Numbered from the stretch's first letter, positions 17,353 to 26,899 are shown. The stretch is 64,000 nt of DNA from Hyphomicrobiales bacterium (GCA_002401855.1 NVUH01000034.1:1-64000), one strand, 5' to 3'. The notes: generated by a model not told the origin, from the letters alone. Translations and numbers: made by a program.

Positions 17353-18612
17353 ATGAACGAGAATTTGCCTGCTTTACCAGTATATGGGCGTAAAGCCACA
17401 CAACAAAGATCCATCAACACCCAGCGTAAAATCGTGGCTGCTGCAATCGATATTGCAGCACTGCAAGGTTTGGCTGGTTTAACCCATCGTGTGGTGGCAC
17501 AGCGCGCAGGCGTTTCGTTAGCGGCAACAACATATTATTATAAAACAAAATCCGATATAATTGCCGACATTTCAAACACTCTGAATAATGGCTATGTTGA
17601 AATGTTCAGTAAAACAAACCAGCGTATGCATCGGTATAATGGCTCTAAGTCTAGGCCTCATTGGTTTGCCTTCAGGCTTCTTCAACGCGCCACAAAGGCC
17701 AAACGCGCATCAAATATTGCTTGGATGGAAATTTTGTTAGACCAAGGCCGTCATGTCAATGACATGCGGTTAACCCGTCAATGGGCAAGTCGCATTGAAC
17801 AGGTTTGGAGCGAGGTCACCCATTTTTATAACGATGAAAAACCCGATGAAGCCGCGCGCTCCGAAATAGATATGACAGTTGGTTTTTCGTTGATGATTCT
17901 AGCGCTTGGGCTTACGGAACAAGATGTGGTCGCTGTTTTCTATGAACACGCCGATCCCTTTCACCAGTGGGCACGATCAGAACCAATGCAGAAGACAAAC
18001 AAAAACCAACAAAGCCGCATAACACCCAAGGCCAAGGCCACCCGTCGCCGAATTTTGGGTGCAACCATATCGATCCTCGTCGAGCAGGGGGCATCTGCCG
18101 TGAATTTTCGCTTAATTGCCAAACGTGCCCAATTAACCCCCGCCGCACCTTCTTACTATTTTTCATCACCGCGTGCTTTACTGCGCGAAGCGCAAGCCGA
18201 ATTATTCGAACGTTCAAAAACCCGCTATCGCGATGCCATGGGCAAGGTAGATTATCACAATCTGCAAATCGAAAACCTTGTTGATCTGACCACAACCGTC
18301 TTTTCCCGCGAATCAACCGAATATGGCGCACTTAACTTTGCCAATTACGGCATTTGGTTAGAGGCCTCCCGCACCCCAGAACTGCGGCCAATGATTTGGA
18401 CTGCAATTATTGACCAAGCGCAAGCTTGGCATCGCATTTTAAATGTTTTTAATGCCAACTCCACTCCGTTAGATGCATTTCTCATTCAAGCCATATATAT
18501 AGGCAAACTCATCAGAATTGTCGGCCTCGGTTCAGCAACCCAAGACTTGGCTCAAGTGCGCAAAGAGTTTTCAAATGTCTTAACCGCACTGGTCACTGCA
18601 CGTAAAAAATAA
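17353..18612 (+). CDS. Tandem TetR-family regulator (two TetR units in one chain)
   Basis: The protein has 419 residues, about twice the length of a TetR repressor, and contains two complete units. The first DNA-binding domain spans about residues 20-70 (VVAQRAGVSLAATTYYYKTK) and the second about 226-280 (LIAKRAQLTPAAPSYYFSSP). Each is followed by a helical ligand-binding-type region. The ATG at 17353 is preferred to the upstream TTG at 17347 because AGAGG lies six bases before it. A single chain with both halves could mimic a TetR homodimer or allow two different half-sites. Neighbours are a divergent esterase and a downstream dehydrogenase. A second protein of the same design is at 42211. 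Confidence 0.85.
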   Translation: MNENLPALPVYGRKATQQRSINTQRKIVAAAIDIAALQGLAGLTHRVVAQRAGVSLAATTYYYKTKSDIIADISNTLNNGYVEMFSKTNQRMHRYNGSKSRPHWFAFRLLQRATKAKRASNIAWMEILLDQGRHVNDMRLTRQWASRIEQVWSEVTHFYNDEKPDEAARSEIDMTVGFSLMILALGLTEQDVVAVFYEHADPFHQWARSEPMQKTNKNQQSRITPKAKATRRRILGATISILVEQGASAVNFRLIAKRAQLTPAAPSYYFSSPRALLREAQAELFERSKTRYRDAMGKVDYHNLQIENLVDLTTTVFSRESTEYGALNFANYGIWLEASRTPELRPMIWTAIIDQAQAWHRILNVFNANSTPLDAFLIQAIYIGKLIRIVGLGSATQDLAQVRKEFSNVLTALVTARKK

Positions 18613-18634
18613 AATTAGTACACATAAATAAAAA

Positions 18635-18664
18635 TTGACAATGAATGCTGTATTCACCTATGTA
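18635..18664 (+). promoter_or_regulatory. Promoter candidate for the dehydrogenase gene
   Basis: A perfect TTGACA (18635-18640) is followed after 18 bases by TATGTA (18659-18664), 40 bases before the dehydrogenase start. The -10 is a poor match, so this is moderate support. Confidence 0.45.
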
Positions 18665-18703
18665 TGAGGCCACAAATTAAGCGGTCGAACCAAAGGATAT
18701 GAC

Positions 18704-19492
18704 ATGAATATGAACGATATTTTTTCCCTCAAAGGTAGAGTCGCACTGGTAACAGGTGGCTCAAGAGGTATTGGTAAAATGATTGCCGAAGGATATATTG
18801 CCCAAGGCGCAAAAGTTTATATCAGTTCACGTAGCCAACAAGCTTGCGATGAAACAGTCGCGGAGCTCGGCAGCAATTGCATTGCCTTGCCAGCCGATAT
18901 TTCGACCATTGCGGGCTGCGAAGCTTTGGTCAGCCTGTTGGCCGAAAAAGAACAATCGCTCGATATTTTGGTTAACAATGCAGGCGCTACATGGGGTGCC
19001 GAATTTGCAGATTTCCCCGAAGCTGGCTGGGATAAAGTTATGGATTTGAATGTAAAAACCCCGTTCTTTTTAACCCAAAAACTATTCCCCATGCTCAAAG
19101 CCAGCGGCACGCCCCAAAGCCCCGCCAAAGTCATCAATATTGGCTCAATCGATGGCATGCGCATCAGCCAATGGGAAACCTATAGCTACCAAGCCTCTAA
19201 AGCCGCAATTCTATATTTAACCAAGCGCATGGCAGCACGTTTGGTGACTGATCACATCAATGTCACCGCCATCGCACCAGGCGCTTTTCCCACAAAGTTA
19301 AACCGCGTCGCACTTGATCAAGCCGAGAATGTAGCCAAAGCCATCCCCTCAAAACGCGTTGGTTATGATGAAGATATGGCCGCTGCAGCCATTTATCTTG
19401 CCGCTCGATCAGGCGACTATGTTGTCGGCCACACCCTCACAGTAGATGGTGGTCTGGTCAATGCCGAATTAGGCGTTAACATCATAGAATGA
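18704..19492 (+). CDS. Short-chain dehydrogenase/reductase
   Basis: This is a classical SDR of 262 residues. The cofactor motif TGGSRGIG lies near residues 17-24, NNAG near 90-100, the catalytic serine in INIGSIDG, and the YxxxK pair in YSYQASKAAILYL. The C-terminal HTLTVDGGLVNAE is typical. The residue after the first strand and the VYISSRS segment suggest an NADP-type enzyme. It resembles the RhlG/gluconate-5-dehydrogenase branch, but the substrate cannot be read from the sequence. It follows the tandem-TetR gene by 91 bases, with its own possible promoter, and converges with the GntR gene. Confidence 0.85.
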   Translation: MNMNDIFSLKGRVALVTGGSRGIGKMIAEGYIAQGAKVYISSRSQQACDETVAELGSNCIALPADISTIAGCEALVSLLAEKEQSLDILVNNAGATWGAEFADFPEAGWDKVMDLNVKTPFFLTQKLFPMLKASGTPQSPAKVINIGSIDGMRISQWETYSYQASKAAILYLTKRMAARLVTDHINVTAIAPGAFPTKLNRVALDQAENVAKAIPSKRVGYDEDMAAAAIYLAARSGDYVVGHTLTVDGGLVNAELGVNIIE

Positions 19493-19502
19493 TAAGCATT
19501 AG

Positions 19503-20324
19503 CTAAGAAACAGGGAATCCACCCAATTCAAACAATTGATCCCGATCATTCAGGTCGATATTCATATCAAACACCACCCCGTCAGTGCGGTAAACCAGTT
19601 GCGCCAAACATAATATTTCTTTTTTGGCGTTTAAGAAAATTCGCCGCACTTGAATCACTGGGTCATGGGTTTGAATTTTGAGCTCAGCAGCTTCTTGCGG
19701 CATTGAAGATATGACTCTAAATTTTTGCTGCACATGGCTTAAACCAACATCTTTCGTATCATAAAGCAGCTCACTTATCAGCCCTTTCGCCCATAGGTTT
19801 TCAGGGATTTTTCCAAAAACCTCACCTGCAATCATATATTCAGCAACAATATATGGCCTGCCATCAGAAGCAAAAGTTCGTTTCATATATTGGTAATCAT
19901 CCAGCGCTGTGCCATCTTCAGGCGTGATGCGTAATTCATTATTTGCAGGTCTCAATGCGACCATCCGAAAACTAAATGCACCATCATCAGTGCCAGAAGA
20001 GCGGTTAAGATTATAAGGAATAGAGGTCAGAGTTTCTGGTTTGGCGATTACAAATGTGCCGCGCCCACGTGTGGGGTCAATCAGGCCTTCCTGCTTTAAG
20101 CCTGCAATCGCTTGGCGCACCGTCATAGGAGACACACCATATGTCGCAACCATTTGTTTTAACGTTGGTAATTTATCGCCAATGTCCCAGCTTCCCTCAG
20201 CTATTTGCCGCCGAATAATTGCCGCAAGCTGCACATAGTATGGGGTTCCGTCTTTCCGGAATTGTCGTTTAGTTTTGGTCTCACTTGTCAAAAGCCATCT
20301 TCCATACACCAAATTTGGTTTCAC
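19503..20324 (-). CDS. GntR-family regulator, HutC/UTRA subfamily
   Basis: This is a transcription factor of 273 residues. The N-terminal winged helix-turn-helix (about residues 25-95) contains KLPTLKQMVATYGVSPMTV and the wing LIDPTRGRGTFVI. The UTRA effector domain follows (about 115-265; YQYMKRTFASDGRPYIVAEY and PVIQVRRIFL). It is divergent from the peptide-type ABC operon starting at 20506, with about 180 bases between, and is the obvious candidate to control it. UTRA ligands are often the imported nutrient or a phosphorylated form of it. Confidence 0.9.
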   Translation of the reverse strand: MKPNLVYGRWLLTSETKTKRQFRKDGTPYYVQLAAIIRRQIAEGSWDIGDKLPTLKQMVATYGVSPMTVRQAIAGLKQEGLIDPTRGRGTFVIAKPETLTSIPYNLNRSSGTDDGAFSFRMVALRPANNELRITPEDGTALDDYQYMKRTFASDGRPYIVAEYMIAGEVFGKIPENLWAKGLISELLYDTKDVGLSHVQQKFRVISSMPQEAAELKIQTHDPVIQVRRIFLNAKKEILCLAQLVYRTDGVVFDMNIDLNDRDQLFELGGFPVS

Positions 20325-20371
20325 TTCTTATCGCATTCAATCGCTATGCCGACAAGTATTAAAAATTTCAC

Positions 20372-20423
20372 TTCACATTAGTATAGAATATGCTAAAGTA
20401 CTAGAATATAATCACAATGTGAA
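20372..20423. promoter_or_regulatory. Candidate promoter/operator between gntR and the peptide ABC operon
   Basis: TTCACATT (20372-20379) and AATGTGAA (20416-20423) form an inverted repeat flanking a perfect -10 TATAAT (20407-20412). Between them are two near-direct copies, AGTATAGAATAT (20380-20391) and AGTACTAGAATAT (20397-20409). This is a natural binding region for the divergent GntR protein, but the exact site is inference. Confidence 0.4.
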
Positions 20424-20505
20424 AAAAAGAGAAAAATAATAGACATTTCATAAAAATTATAACGATGCCAACATCATGTTTGGCAATTTTGGCAGGGAGG
20501 CCGAG

Positions 20506-22029
20506 ATGAATAAATGGATCAAAGGGACAATTCTATCAGTAGGTATAACTATAGGATTTAGCAGCAGTTTTGCAATTGCAGCAGACACACCATTAGGTAA
20601 ATTTAGAATGGCGGAGGAGGTCAAACTCATCACGCTTGACCCGCACAATCACACAGGCGGCGGGCTTTCATATTTACGCCCCGTTTACGAAACATTATTC
20701 TACCGCACGCCAGATGCACGCATAGAACCACTGCTCGCAACAAGCTACAAGCTTGAGGGTATGACCCTAGAAATCACACTGCGTGAAGATGTGAAATTCA
20801 GCGACGGCGAGCCCTTTAACGCCAAAGCCGTGGTCGCAAACATCACCCGCGGCATTGAACTCGGTGTTCTAGCAGGCCTAAAACCAGTCGAAAAAGCCGA
20901 AGCTATCGGTGATTACAAAGTCCTAATCACCCTAAAAGCCCCATCGCCTTCTCTACTGTTAGATCTAACAGGTAATTCAGGCATGATGGTCAGCCCCATC
21001 GCCCTACAAGCCCCAGCCTTAGATCGCAACCCAGTTGGCACAGGCCCCTATGTCTATAATGCCGAAATGTCACGCGAAGGCGAAGTGCGCATTTACACAC
21101 CAAACCCCACATATTGGGAGCCCGAGCAAATCGGCCTAGAAAGCATAGAAATTTGGGAAATCCCTGATAACACCGCCCGCCTAAACGCCATCACAACTGG
21201 CCAAGTCGATATAGGTAAATGGCTATCCAGCCCGCAAGCCGTAATCTTAGACAAAACACCAGGCCTAACTTTAATCAAACGCCCGGGCGGCTCCACATAT
21301 CACCTAGTCATCTCAGACCGTGAAGGTACCAAAGTCCCAGCTTTTGCCGACAAACGCGTGCGCCAAGCCATGAATTACGCCATCGACCGCGAAGCCTTCG
21401 CTGCCGCCGTACAATTCGGCCTTTCCGTCCCCGCATTCCAACCTGTAGATTCAGGCCATTGGTCATATAACACAGCCGTAGATGGCCGTTTTGCCTACAA
21501 TCCAGATAAAGCCCGAGAGTTGCTGGCCGAAGCTGGCTACGCCGATGGTTTTACTTTCACCATGCCTAGCATTCCCGTGTTTTCAGCGCGGCTCGAGGCA
21601 ATCGCTGGTTTCTTCCAAGATGTCGGCATCACCATGAATATCGACCCGATCGAACCGGGCACGCTAGCCCGCCGCAGCCGCACAACCGATTATGCCGCGA
21701 CAAACCTAGTATGGCGTCATCTAGCCGATCCCTCACTTTTAACCACCTATTACATCGGCGAAAGCGGCATTTTCAACCCGTTTAAAGTCAAACCAAGTGA
21801 CAAGCTGTCAAAATTAGTTGCCGACGGTTTGGCCGCCAAAGAAATCGACCAACGCGCACCTATTTATTCACAAGTGTTCGAGCAACTGGCCGATGAATCA
21901 TATCTGATTTACATCACCGCAACACCGCTATTGGTTGGCACGACAGACGACGTCGCCAACAACCCAACGGTAAACTTCAGGGCAGGCGAGTCATCACCAT
22001 ATTGGCGTGGCCTGCGCATGAGCCAATAA
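20506..22029 (+). CDS. Peptide-type ABC transporter substrate-binding protein (SBP_bac_5)
   Basis: This is a periplasmic binding protein of the DppA/OppA family with 507 residues. The ATG at 20506 is chosen because GGGAGG lies five bases before it and a signal peptide follows at once (cleavage after FAIA, about residue 25). Family landmarks include LDPHNHTGGG near residue 46, the YETLFYR segment, KFSDGEPFNAKAV, and VRQAMNYAIDREAF in the middle. These proteins bind di- or oligopeptides, but relatives also bind nickel, opines or glycosides. Permease and ATPase genes follow directly. The codon style (many CTA, CCA, GGC) starts to change here relative to the left end of the window. Confidence 0.92.
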   Translation: MNKWIKGTILSVGITIGFSSSFAIAADTPLGKFRMAEEVKLITLDPHNHTGGGLSYLRPVYETLFYRTPDARIEPLLATSYKLEGMTLEITLREDVKFSDGEPFNAKAVVANITRGIELGVLAGLKPVEKAEAIGDYKVLITLKAPSPSLLLDLTGNSGMMVSPIALQAPALDRNPVGTGPYVYNAEMSREGEVRIYTPNPTYWEPEQIGLESIEIWEIPDNTARLNAITTGQVDIGKWLSSPQAVILDKTPGLTLIKRPGGSTYHLVISDREGTKVPAFADKRVRQAMNYAIDREAFAAAVQFGLSVPAFQPVDSGHWSYNTAVDGRFAYNPDKARELLAEAGYADGFTFTMPSIPVFSARLEAIAGFFQDVGITMNIDPIEPGTLARRSRTTDYAATNLVWRHLADPSLLTTYYIGESGIFNPFKVKPSDKLSKLVADGLAAKEIDQRAPIYSQVFEQLADESYLIYITATPLLVGTTDDVANNPTVNFRAGESSPYWRGLRMSQ

Positions 22030-22050
22030 GACTAATGTTGGTATCATTAT

Positions 22051-22995
22051 ATGCTTAGACTTATTGGGCAAAGACTAATCTCGCTTATTCCGCTATTATT
22101 CATCGTATCGGTGCTGACTTTTTCCTTCACCGCACTCCTCCCAGGTGATCCAGTTGATTTGATCATTGGCGATGAAGGCACTGCAGAGCAGTACGAAATG
22201 GTGCGTGAACGATTGGGCATGAATGTCCCCATCGTTACACGCTATTTCCAATGGTTAGGCCGTGCGGCACAAGGCGATTTAGGCACATCATTCTTTAATA
22301 GTGTGCCCGTTATGGATGCCGTCATGCAACGGTTACCTGTCACCATATCTCTCACCGCAGTTTCGGCCCTCATCGCGGTGATTGTAGGTATGGCGGCAGG
22401 CATCGCGGCGGCTCTAAATCCCCGTTCTTGGATCGATCGCCTCGCCACTTTTGGCGCCACGCTCGGCCAAGCCATCCCAAATTTCTGGTTCGGTATTTTG
22501 CTGGTGGCGTTTTTCGCCGTCTCCCTCCGTTGGTTTCCCGCCACAGGTTTCACCCCCATATCAACCTCACCGTGGGAGTGGTTGCGCAGCGTCACGTTGC
22601 CAGCCCTCGCATTAGGCTTAAGCTCCAGCGCCGCCATTGCCCGCCAAGTGCGCTCGGCTATGGTCGGGGTTTTGCAGCAAGATTACATCCGCGCCGCCCG
22701 CGCTCAAGGCTTGTCACGGCGCCGCGTGGTCTTCAAACATGTGCTTAAAAACGCATTAATCCCCGTGGTTGCCGTCCTATCATTCCAAATCACCATTCTA
22801 CTCGGTGGCGCATTAATTGTAGAGCAAGTATTCGCCATTAACGGCCTAGGTTCTCTCGCCATTTCCGCAGTGCGCCAACAAGATATTCCAATGATTCAAG
22901 GCATCGTTCTCGTCTCGGTCTTCATCGTCGTGGCCATTCAACTCACCACCGATATGATCTATGGCTTCCTCAACCCCAAAGCACGGCCTTCATGA
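22051..22995 (+). CDS. Peptide-type ABC transporter permease (DppB type)
   Basis: This is an inner-membrane permease of 314 residues with the DppB layout. A first helix is at about residues 7-29, then a periplasmic loop with LPGDPVDLIIG and LGMNVPIVTRYFQWL. Five further helices follow, with the EAA-type loop (YIRAARAQGLSRRRVVFKHV) near residues 210-230, and the ending MIYGFLNPKARPS. It overlaps the next gene by four bases (ATGA), so the two are co-translated. Confidence 0.93.
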   Translation: MLRLIGQRLISLIPLLFIVSVLTFSFTALLPGDPVDLIIGDEGTAEQYEMVRERLGMNVPIVTRYFQWLGRAAQGDLGTSFFNSVPVMDAVMQRLPVTISLTAVSALIAVIVGMAAGIAAALNPRSWIDRLATFGATLGQAIPNFWFGILLVAFFAVSLRWFPATGFTPISTSPWEWLRSVTLPALALGLSSSAAIARQVRSAMVGVLQQDYIRAARAQGLSRRRVVFKHVLKNALIPVVAVLSFQITILLGGALIVEQVFAINGLGSLAISAVRQQDIPMIQGIVLVSVFIVVAIQLTTDMIYGFLNPKARPS

Positions 22996-24872
22996 AAACA
23001 GCAACAAACAAAACCCATAACGCGTCCATGCTGGCCGTCGCCATTCCCGCCTCAACAATTTTGATTCTGCTCGTCATTGTCTCAATCGGCGCAGAATGGA
23101 TCGCCCCCTATGATCCGCTAAAGCAATCCTTACGCGAAGCCCTGCAAAGCCCATCTCCAGCCCATTGGCTCGGCACAGATAATCTTGGCCGCGATGTCCT
23201 AAGTCGTCTCATTTTCGGCGGCCGCATCGCTCTAATCTCATCCCTCGAAGCCACTCTAATTGCCGTAGTTCTAGGCGTGCCACTCGGCCTATTCATCGGC
23301 TATCGCGGTGGGTGGTGGGATTGGGCGGTGATGCGTTTGGTCGAAGCCGTGGTTTCAATCCCGGGAATCATGGTCGCCATCGTCATCATCGCCATTCTAG
23401 GCCCAGGCCTTCACCGCGCGATGATCGCCCTAGGCATCCTATATTCAACCGCCTTCCTGCGCCTAGCCCGCAGTGTCGTGTTGGCCGAGCGCGAAGAAGT
23501 CTATGTCAAAGCCGCACGCGTCATCGGCGCATCTTCAAACCGCATCCTGTTGCGCCACATTCTGCCCAACATCGCCCCCCCATTAATTATCCAAGTCACC
23601 CTAACCATAGGCGCAGTTCTATTGGCCGAAGCAGGCTTAAGCTTCGTCGGTCTAGGCGTACAACCCCCAGGTGCAAGCTGGGGCACAATGCTCAACACCG
23701 CCGCCACCTATATGGCACTAAACGCCTTCTTAGCCGTCCCCCCAGGCTTAGCCATTGTCATCACAGTATTGTCAGTCAATCTACTCGGCGATGTCCTCCG
23801 CGATTCAGTAGGCCGCGGCATTGCCATCAGCGTAAAACCCACCACACCCACAGCAAAATTCGCCGAAAGCACCACCACATCGCAACCCAAAGCTGACGAT
23901 ATCCTCCACATCCAAGGCCTACAAGTCGTAGTAAACTCAAAAGATGGCAGCGAATTCCCCGTCATCACCGACCTATCATTCAGCATAAAAAAGGGCGAAA
24001 CGCTCGGCCTAGTCGGCGAATCAGGCTGCGGCAAAACCATCACAGGTTTGTCAATTCTAGGTCTAATCGGCACGGGAGGCCGCGTAACCCACGGCACTAT
24101 CAACCTCAACAATACCGAACTAACCTCATTTTCCACCCAACAAATGGAGCAAATTCGCGGCGATGAAGTGGCAATGGTATTCCAAGACCCAACCACCAGC
24201 CTCAACCCCGCTTTCACCGTGGGTGATCAAATTGCCGAGGTTTTACGCGTCAAACAAGGCATGACCAAAAAACAAGCATGGGCGAGGGCGGTCGAACTAA
24301 TCGATCGCGTCGGCATCACCAGACCCGCCGAACGCGCCAAAGCCTACCCGCACGAATTATCTGGCGGCATGGCACAGCGCATCGCCATCGCCCGCGCTCT
24401 ATCCTGCAACCCCAAATTACTAATCGCCGATGAGCCAACCACAGCTTTAGACGTCACAATCCAACAAGAAATCCTAGATTTATTCCGCGATCTTCAAGAT
24501 GAGTTCGGCATGGCCATCCTATTCGTCACCCACGATTTAGCCGTGGCCGCAGATATCTGCGATCGCGTCTGCGTCATGTATGCAGGCGAGCTAGTAGAAA
24601 TGGCCAATGTAGACGAACTATTCGCCGCCCCCCGCCACCCCTACACAGCAGGCTTGCTATCCGCCATGCCCCACGCCTCAGACCGAAAACCACCATTACC
24701 AACCATTAAAGGCACAGTCCCAGTGCCAAAATTATGGCCAACAGGCTGCCGCTTTTCCGAACGTTGCGATTATAGCCAAAAGGCCTGCGAACAATTAATT
24801 ACCTTAACAGGAACCACCTCTCAGGTGCGCTGCATACGCGCCAACGAAATCAACATGGGGGCATCTATATAA
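22992..24872 (+). CDS. Fused peptide ABC transporter permease and ATPase (DppC-DppD)
   Basis: One chain of 626 residues joins two subunits that are usually separate. Residues 1-280 are a DppC permease (LGTDNLGRDVLSRLIFGGRI near 59-78; EAA-type loop YVKAARVIGASSNRILLRH near 170-190). A linker of about 25 residues rich in T, S and K follows. From about 305 comes a DppD ATPase with Walker A GESGCGKT, signature LSGGMAQRIAIA, Walker B LLIADEPTTALD, and the C-terminal cysteine-containing region (CRFSERCDYSQKAC). Reading frame and spacing are clean, so it is a real fusion, an arrangement known in some other bacteria. It overlaps the next ATPase gene by one base. Confidence 0.92.
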   Translation: MKTATNKTHNASMLAVAIPASTILILLVIVSIGAEWIAPYDPLKQSLREALQSPSPAHWLGTDNLGRDVLSRLIFGGRIALISSLEATLIAVVLGVPLGLFIGYRGGWWDWAVMRLVEAVVSIPGIMVAIVIIAILGPGLHRAMIALGILYSTAFLRLARSVVLAEREEVYVKAARVIGASSNRILLRHILPNIAPPLIIQVTLTIGAVLLAEAGLSFVGLGVQPPGASWGTMLNTAATYMALNAFLAVPPGLAIVITVLSVNLLGDVLRDSVGRGIAISVKPTTPTAKFAESTTTSQPKADDILHIQGLQVVVNSKDGSEFPVITDLSFSIKKGETLGLVGESGCGKTITGLSILGLIGTGGRVTHGTINLNNTELTSFSTQQMEQIRGDEVAMVFQDPTTSLNPAFTVGDQIAEVLRVKQGMTKKQAWARAVELIDRVGITRPAERAKAYPHELSGGMAQRIAIARALSCNPKLLIADEPTTALDVTIQQEILDLFRDLQDEFGMAILFVTHDLAVAADICDRVCVMYAGELVEMANVDELFAAPRHPYTAGLLSAMPHASDRKPPLPTIKGTVPVPKLWPTGCRFSERCDYSQKACEQLITLTGTTSQVRCIRANEINMGASI

Positions 24873-25876
24873 TGGGCGATAAACCACTAATTGAAATAAA
24901 CGATTTATGGGTCACATATTGGGCGCGTTCAGCTTTTCAACTGCGCAGCAAACCATTCCATGCCGTCAAAGGCGTGTCACTATCCATCAAAGCAGGCCAA
25001 ACATTAGGTATAGTCGGCGAATCTGGCTCAGGTAAATCCTCACTCGCCAATGCCGTACTAGGCTTAGTGCCAGTCGAATCTGGCACAATCCGCTTCGATC
25101 AACATGAATTATCAGCCATGAAAACCCGTTACCCAGCAGCCGTACGCAAACAAATACAAGCCGTATTCCAAGACCCATTTTCATCGCTAAACCCATCAAT
25201 GACGGTCGAAGACATCATCAGCGAACCACTGCGCGTCCACACCAAAATGAGCAATGACCAACGCCGCAAATTAGTGATCGAACTCCTAGAATTAGTTTCC
25301 CTATCAAAAGACCACCTAAAACGCCACCCCCACGAATTTTCAGGCGGCCAACGCCAACGCATCGCCATCGCCTCAGCCCTAGCCCTACAACCCAAGCTAC
25401 TAGTCCTAGATGAACCCGTAAGCGCCTTAGATGTCTCAACCCAAAACCAAATCATCAACCTATTATACGAACGCCGCGATGCCTTAGGCATTGCCTATAT
25501 GCTAATCGCCCATGACCTAGCACTAGTACACCACATTTCAGATCGAATCGCCGTCATGTATCTCGGCCACATTGTCGAAGAAGGCCCCGCAGACCGCGTC
25601 TATAAAAACCCAGCCCACCCCTATACAAAAGCACTGCTAGATGCCGTGCCTTTACTCGACCCAGCCAAACAACGCGCCCGCCGCGCAGCCCGTAAAGCCC
25701 AACCAGCTTACGACACACCGCGTGATGCCCAAGTCGGCTGCCCCTATAAAAACCGCTGCCCCCAAGTTTTGCCCAAATGCCAAACCCAAGCCCCCGCACC
25801 ATTTCCAGTCAAAGGCGGTGGTGTCGCAAGCTGCTTCCTTGTTGCCGATGCCCAACCAACAAGCGAGGCGCTTTAA
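24872..25876 (+). CDS. Peptide ABC transporter ATP-binding protein (DppF/OppF type)
   Basis: This is the second ATPase of the system, 334 residues. Walker A is GESGSGKSS near 50, the Q-loop VFQDPFSSLNPSM, the signature FSGGQRQRIAIA near 166, Walker B LLVLDEPVSALD, and the H-loop LIAHDLALV. The C-terminal oligopeptide-type extension has the cysteine cluster (CPYKNRCPQVLPKC) that binds an iron-sulphur centre in relatives. It starts in the stop codon of the fusion gene and its stop abuts the LysR gene start with no gap. Confidence 0.93.
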   Translation: MGDKPLIEINDLWVTYWARSAFQLRSKPFHAVKGVSLSIKAGQTLGIVGESGSGKSSLANAVLGLVPVESGTIRFDQHELSAMKTRYPAAVRKQIQAVFQDPFSSLNPSMTVEDIISEPLRVHTKMSNDQRRKLVIELLELVSLSKDHLKRHPHEFSGGQRQRIAIASALALQPKLLVLDEPVSALDVSTQNQIINLLYERRDALGIAYMLIAHDLALVHHISDRIAVMYLGHIVEEGPADRVYKNPAHPYTKALLDAVPLLDPAKQRARRAARKAQPAYDTPRDAQVGCPYKNRCPQVLPKCQTQAPAPFPVKGGGVASCFLVADAQPTSEAL

Positions 25877-26803
25877 ATGAATTTAAAGCAAATCGAATAT
25901 TTTGTTGCCGTATGCGAGGAAGGCTCACTAAGCGCCGCAGCTGTGCGCCTCAATTGCACAGGCCCCGGCATGAGCCAACAAATGAGCGGCCTAGAAACAA
26001 GGCTAGGTGTCATCCTGTTCGACCGCACCTCGCGCGGCGTCACACCAACCGATGCAGGGCGGCGCTTCTACGACCGCTGCCTAATCATATTAAAAACCGT
26101 CCGCGAAGCCGAAAACGAAATTGAAGATTTCAAAGGCGGCATATACGGCTCCCTATCAGTCGGCTTCGCCCCGGGCGTGGCAAAATCCATATTGCCCCAA
26201 GCCTTAACACGTTTCACCAAAGAATTCCCCCAAGTCGATATCGACATTGCCAGCGGCACCGCAGATGCACTCGTTGCCGCCACTTCCAACGGCACGTTAG
26301 ATTTCTATGTTGGCCAATTTATCGAACCACAAATCGGCCTAACCGCAGAGCCAATTGGCCGCTACCCCGTCGGGCTTTTGTCAGGTTCAGGCTTAGGCTT
26401 CGAACCAATGAAACCCGTGAATTTAGCTAAAATGCCCCCCCTCAAACTTTTTGTGCCGTCAGCCATCAACAGCCTCAAACCCAAAATAGAAGACGCCATC
26501 CGCCACGGCGAAATTCTATTAGACCGTAGAATCTCAATTGATAGCCTAGCTGCGGGCATAGAATTCATCGCCCAAGCCGACTGGTCAGCAATTTTGCCCT
26601 ATTGGATTTGCCTCAAAGAGCTAGACAATAAAAAAATCACCATCAACCCAATCGCCCAACCATTTATGCAAGTAGATGTCGCGCTCATCTATCCAACCAA
26701 GCGCCCGATATCCAGAACATCCAAATTATTTTACCAATATTTCATAGAGGAATTACAACGAACCGAGGAGCAATGGCAGCGCCTCACAGCGCATCAGCCT
26801 TAA
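25877..26803 (+). CDS. LysR-family transcriptional regulator
   Basis: This is a LysR regulator of 308 residues. The N-terminal winged helix domain is canonical (LKQIEYFVAVCEEGSLSAAA, then LETRLGVILFDRTSRGVTPT), followed by a co-inducer-binding domain starting near residue 90 (GSLSVGFAPGVAKSILPQAL). It is encoded immediately after the peptide ABC operon with no intergenic space, so it is probably co-transcribed with it. It may also control the TRAP operon starting 170 bases downstream. The ligand is unknown. Confidence 0.92.
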   Translation: MNLKQIEYFVAVCEEGSLSAAAVRLNCTGPGMSQQMSGLETRLGVILFDRTSRGVTPTDAGRRFYDRCLIILKTVREAENEIEDFKGGIYGSLSVGFAPGVAKSILPQALTRFTKEFPQVDIDIASGTADALVAATSNGTLDFYVGQFIEPQIGLTAEPIGRYPVGLLSGSGLGFEPMKPVNLAKMPPLKLFVPSAINSLKPKIEDAIRHGEILLDRRISIDSLAAGIEFIAQADWSAILPYWICLKELDNKKITINPIAQPFMQVDVALIYPTKRPISRTSKLFYQYFIEELQRTEEQWQRLTAHQP

Positions 26804-26899
26804 GCAATCATTAGAGCTGGCATTAGTAGAAATAAGTTCTCCTAATGCTGTTTCTAAAATAAAATCACCAACGGTAGCCTGTTTCACACAAGCTCCACC

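Noticed and set aside
23312-23896. 194-residue Arg/His/Pro-rich open frame
   Set aside because: It is out of frame within the permease-ATPase fusion gene and has no domain or ribosome-binding site.
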